Origin: Corallium rubrum
Taxonomy: Eukaryota > Cnidaria > Anthozoa > Scleralcyonacea > Coralliidae
NCBI GenBank assembly: GCA_964035015.1
Contig: OZ036004.1
Span: 12,748,927 to 12,812,926, forward strand
Direction: 5' to 3'
DNA: 64,000 nucleotides
In this document: positions 61,975 through 64,000 of the stretch, piece after piece
Position numbering within the stretch: the stretch's first letter is position 1
Layout: each line of letters opens with the position of its first letter
The notes under the pieces: generated by a model
Seen by the model: only the letters and a program-made list of their open reading frames with translations
The model's database searches: none
What the model was told of the DNA's origin: nothing
Position numbers and translations under genes: made by a program

Positions 61975-62738
61975 GTGGTAACGTGACGTTACATATACGG
62001 GCACGTTACATATACGGGCACGTTACATATACGGGCATGTTACATATATGGGCATGTTACATATACGGGCACGTTACAATACAGGCACCAGGGGGGTGGT
62101 AACCTAATGTTACATATACGGGCACCAGGGGGGTGGTGTCCTAATGTTACATATACCTCCTGGTGCTCGTATATGTAACATTAGGACACCATCCTCCTAG
62201 TGCCTGTATATGTCACATTAGGTTACCACCCCCCTGGTGCCCGTATATGTAACATTACACACGTAAAAATCTCACAGCTTGTCAACAGGATGTGTTTGCA
62301 ACAGGCTTGTAGCAAGGCTGTTAACAGGTTGCAACAGTGCTGTTCATTCAAAATGCTGCTGCAACATTGTTACCATCAGCCTGTTAAGAACTTGACGAAT
62401 GCAGAACGGTAACAGGTTGTTGGAACAACTTGTCATCAGTCTGTTGGAGTCATCAGCCTTGTTACAAGTTGTCAACAACCTGTTACAGACATGTTAACAG
62501 ACTGGGACAGCCAGTGCGAACACATCACGGTGACAGCCTGTTGAACAGCCTTGTAACAACTTGCTTGCAGGTCTGTAACAGCTTGCGCGTTTTTACGTGT
62601 GTAGGACACCACTCTCCTAGTGCCCGTATATGTAACATTAGGACACCACCCTTCTAACTGCCCGTATATGTAACATGCCCGTATATGTAACGTGCCCGTA
62701 TATGTAACGTGCCCCTATATGTAACGTCACGTTACCAC
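61975..62738. mobile_element. Foldback element of GTTACATATACGGGCAC units, split by a MITE
   Basis: The left end GGTGGTAACGTGACGTTACA and the right end TGTAACGTCACGTTACCACC are inverted. Each arm is a run of GTTACATATACGGGCAC(C) units, meeting near 62165. The right arm is interrupted by the 62258-62601 MITE. Confidence 0.75.
62256..62603. mobile_element. 344-bp MITE flanked by TA (CACACGTAAAAA ends), nested
   Basis: Ends CACACGTAAAAATCTCACAG / CTTGCGCGTTTTTACGTGTG are inverted and flanked by TA. The interior is repeats of GTAACAGGTTGTTGG type. It is inserted in the right arm of the foldback element. Same family as 45473-45963. Confidence 0.78.
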
Positions 62739-62944
62739 CCCTGCTCAGTTCGTTGGGAAGCGCGAACGCAACGCGAAAACTCATTGTCAGAGTTACTGTA
62801 TGATATTATTAAACGACTAGTTAGTTCTTTTTTCTGTGATTCTGGGAACAAATGTGATATTCTTGCACAATTATTAACTATATAACTGTCTGAATACAAA
62901 TAAAAAATAATAATCAACATTATAAAAATCATATTTTGCAGTTG

Positions 62945-62964
62945 CCCCCCCCCCCCCCCCCCCC
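62945..62964 (+). repeat. Poly-C run (20 C)
   Basis: A homopolymer between GTTG and GCGCTATCTACGG. Confidence 0.95.
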
Positions 62965-62992
62965 GCGCTATCTACGGCCCTGAAAAAAAAAC

Positions 62993-63247
62993 ATGGAGAA
63001 AACAACAGACAGAACAATAGACAAAACAATAGACAAACAATAGAGAAAACAATTGGAAAAACAATGGACAAAACAATGGACAAAGCAATGGACAAAACAA
63101 TGAACAAAACAATGGGCAAAACATTAACAGACAAACTGACAATGGGCAAAACAATAGACAAGACAATGGACAAAACAACAGACAGAACAATAGACAAAAC
63201 AATAGACAAAACAATAGATAAAACAATAGACAAAACAATCGCAAAAT
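62993..63247 (+). repeat. AACAATAGACAAA minisatellite, second array
   Basis: Same 11-13 bp unit as 61275-61725 (AATAGACAAAACAATGGAC...). The gap between them holds the foldback element and other sequence. Confidence 0.92.
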
Positions 63248-63635
63248 AGTGAAATAAAAGTAGCGTGCTGCGTGGGCAGGGTTGAAACAACAGTCGAAAT
63301 ATAGTAAGGTTAGATATACTGTCGAAACAGACTAGAACGTATATAGTATAGTCTGACGTTTCAAGCGAAGGCCATTAAACGTCCGACGTTTATGACGAAG
63401 GGCCTTCACTCGACACGATAGACTACTAACTATTGTTATAATGATTTAGCTTTTATTTAAAAGTATGCTTGCACGCCATCTCGTATTCTCAATCCCGAAC
63501 GTTCACACATGCTTTTCCACAATCCCGCGCCTTCTCCCCACTTCCGCTCTCAGACCACTTCATGTAGTCGCAATATACTGTCTCAACACTCCTCCCTTCC
63601 AGACTATATAAACTATCAACAGAACATGAATAATA

Positions 63636-64000
63636 TTAATTGTTTTCAAAAGTTAAGAGTTGGATCTCTGCCTGTTCATCCTCTAATGCTGTTCGAAGGT
63701 TAACTCGGCCAAATCCATAACGGTCGGGTGCTTGTCTTTCTCTTTGTGGACGAATTGCAGCAGGCTCTCCGACTAACTGAGGTCCAGGAATCTCATCACC
63801 GTCTATGTCAAATCTACTGTCCTCTGACGCAATTGAGTCAGTGTCTGCAACACCGACATTCGCATCATCTGAATCCGAACTCTCTTCGCTATAATTGAAC
63901 TGCAAGTGTTCAGGTCTCTCATAGTCCTTCTTTAGCCGCCGATGATTCACAATCTTTCTCTTTCCCCCTCCGAAAATAGACTTTATTTCGTATGATGTAT
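63636..64000 (-). CDS. Retroelement polyprotein C-terminus, partial (Ty3/Gypsy-like)
   Basis: The frame is open from beyond the right edge to a stop at 63636. It reads SYEIKSIFGGGKRKIVNHRR, LKKDYERPEHLQF, a Ser/Asp/Glu-rich linker, then RPQRERQAPDRYGFGRVN near the end. A (K)(I/V)VNxxRLKK motif followed by an acidic linker and a RxRRxPxRYGF tail is typical of the C-terminal end of Gypsy-like polyproteins after the integrase. The bulk of the element, including any LTR, is outside the window, so domains cannot be checked. Confidence 0.65.
   Translation of the reverse strand, partial: TSYEIKSIFGGGKRKIVNHRRLKKDYERPEHLQFNYSEESSDSDDANVGVADTDSIASEDSRFDIDGDEIPGPQLVGEPAAIRPQRERQAPDRYGFGRVNLRTALEDEQAEIQLLTFENN

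Noticed and set aside
63340..63425. Further hammerhead-like motif near 63.4 kb
   Set aside because: GACGAAGGGCCTTCACTCGACACG lacks the GAAA box and CTGA; too decayed to call.

Overview
This is a eukaryotic, animal nuclear genomic window. Genes are split by GT-AG introns and have vertebrate-recognisable orthologues. Introns and intergenic DNA are packed with microsatellites, minisatellites, palindromic MITE-like elements, SINE-like tRNA heads and fragments of Penelope-like, LINE, hAT and Ty3/Gypsy-type elements. The gene set, BEN-domain gene style, repeat style (e.g. the family ending in a CCAGGG / CCATTTGT block) and AT-rich composition suggest a marine invertebrate, perhaps an anthozoan cnidarian. 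That assignment is inference and no species is claimed.

Genes. (1) A minus-strand gene with three coding exons in the window (23171-23042, 19798-19718, 688-576) runs off the left edge. The 108 joined residues resemble NOPCHAP1 (C12orf45), the NOP58 / box C/D snoRNP assembly factor. (2) Inside its 19-kb intron 2, on the opposite strand, lies a six-exon BEN-domain gene (1589-14872, 423 aa). Its exon phases all agree and it ends in a complete BEN domain. (3) The main gene is a full-length ABTB1 orthologue (ankyrin repeats plus two BTB domains) on the minus strand, 59181-29727. It has 12 coding exons over 29.5 kb and about 488 aa; human ABTB1 is 478 aa. (4) Divergent from ABTB1 is an intronless gene for a 148-aa protein with a C-terminal SUI1/eIF1-like (YciH-like) domain, 60007-60453. 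(5) At the right edge a minus-strand reading frame (63636-64000+) looks like the C-terminal end of a Ty3/Gypsy-type polyprotein.

Mobile DNA. Between genes 1 and 3 (25.83-28.15 kb) two 5'-truncated Penelope-like elements with GIY-YIG endonuclease ends sit as a 1.16-kb-arm inverted repeat. Each carries a hammerhead-ribozyme-like motif near its end, and similar motifs occur at about 5.8, 17.6, 24.5 and 43.3 kb. Other elements with visible ends include: a 903-bp hAT remnant with TIRs and 8-bp target duplication (19947-20849); a 353-bp hAT-like MITE with a perfect 8-bp duplication and a paralogous empty site in the same window; and three members of one TIR family with 11-bp target duplications (3413, 28766, 40517), one of them in the ABTB1 3' UTR. 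There are also two TA-flanked MITEs, a foldback element whose left arm has grown into a 22-bp satellite array, and several LINE fragments (RT, endonuclease and C-terminal zinc-knuckle pieces).

Simple repeats take up an unusual share of the window. The long open frames through them (Cys-Leu-Ser-Val, Thr-Asp-Arg-Gln, Ser-Phe-Leu-Pro and similar) are artefacts of unit length and are not annotated as genes. All exon models were built by eye from splice signals, reading phase and remembered family patterns; no alignment or search was run.
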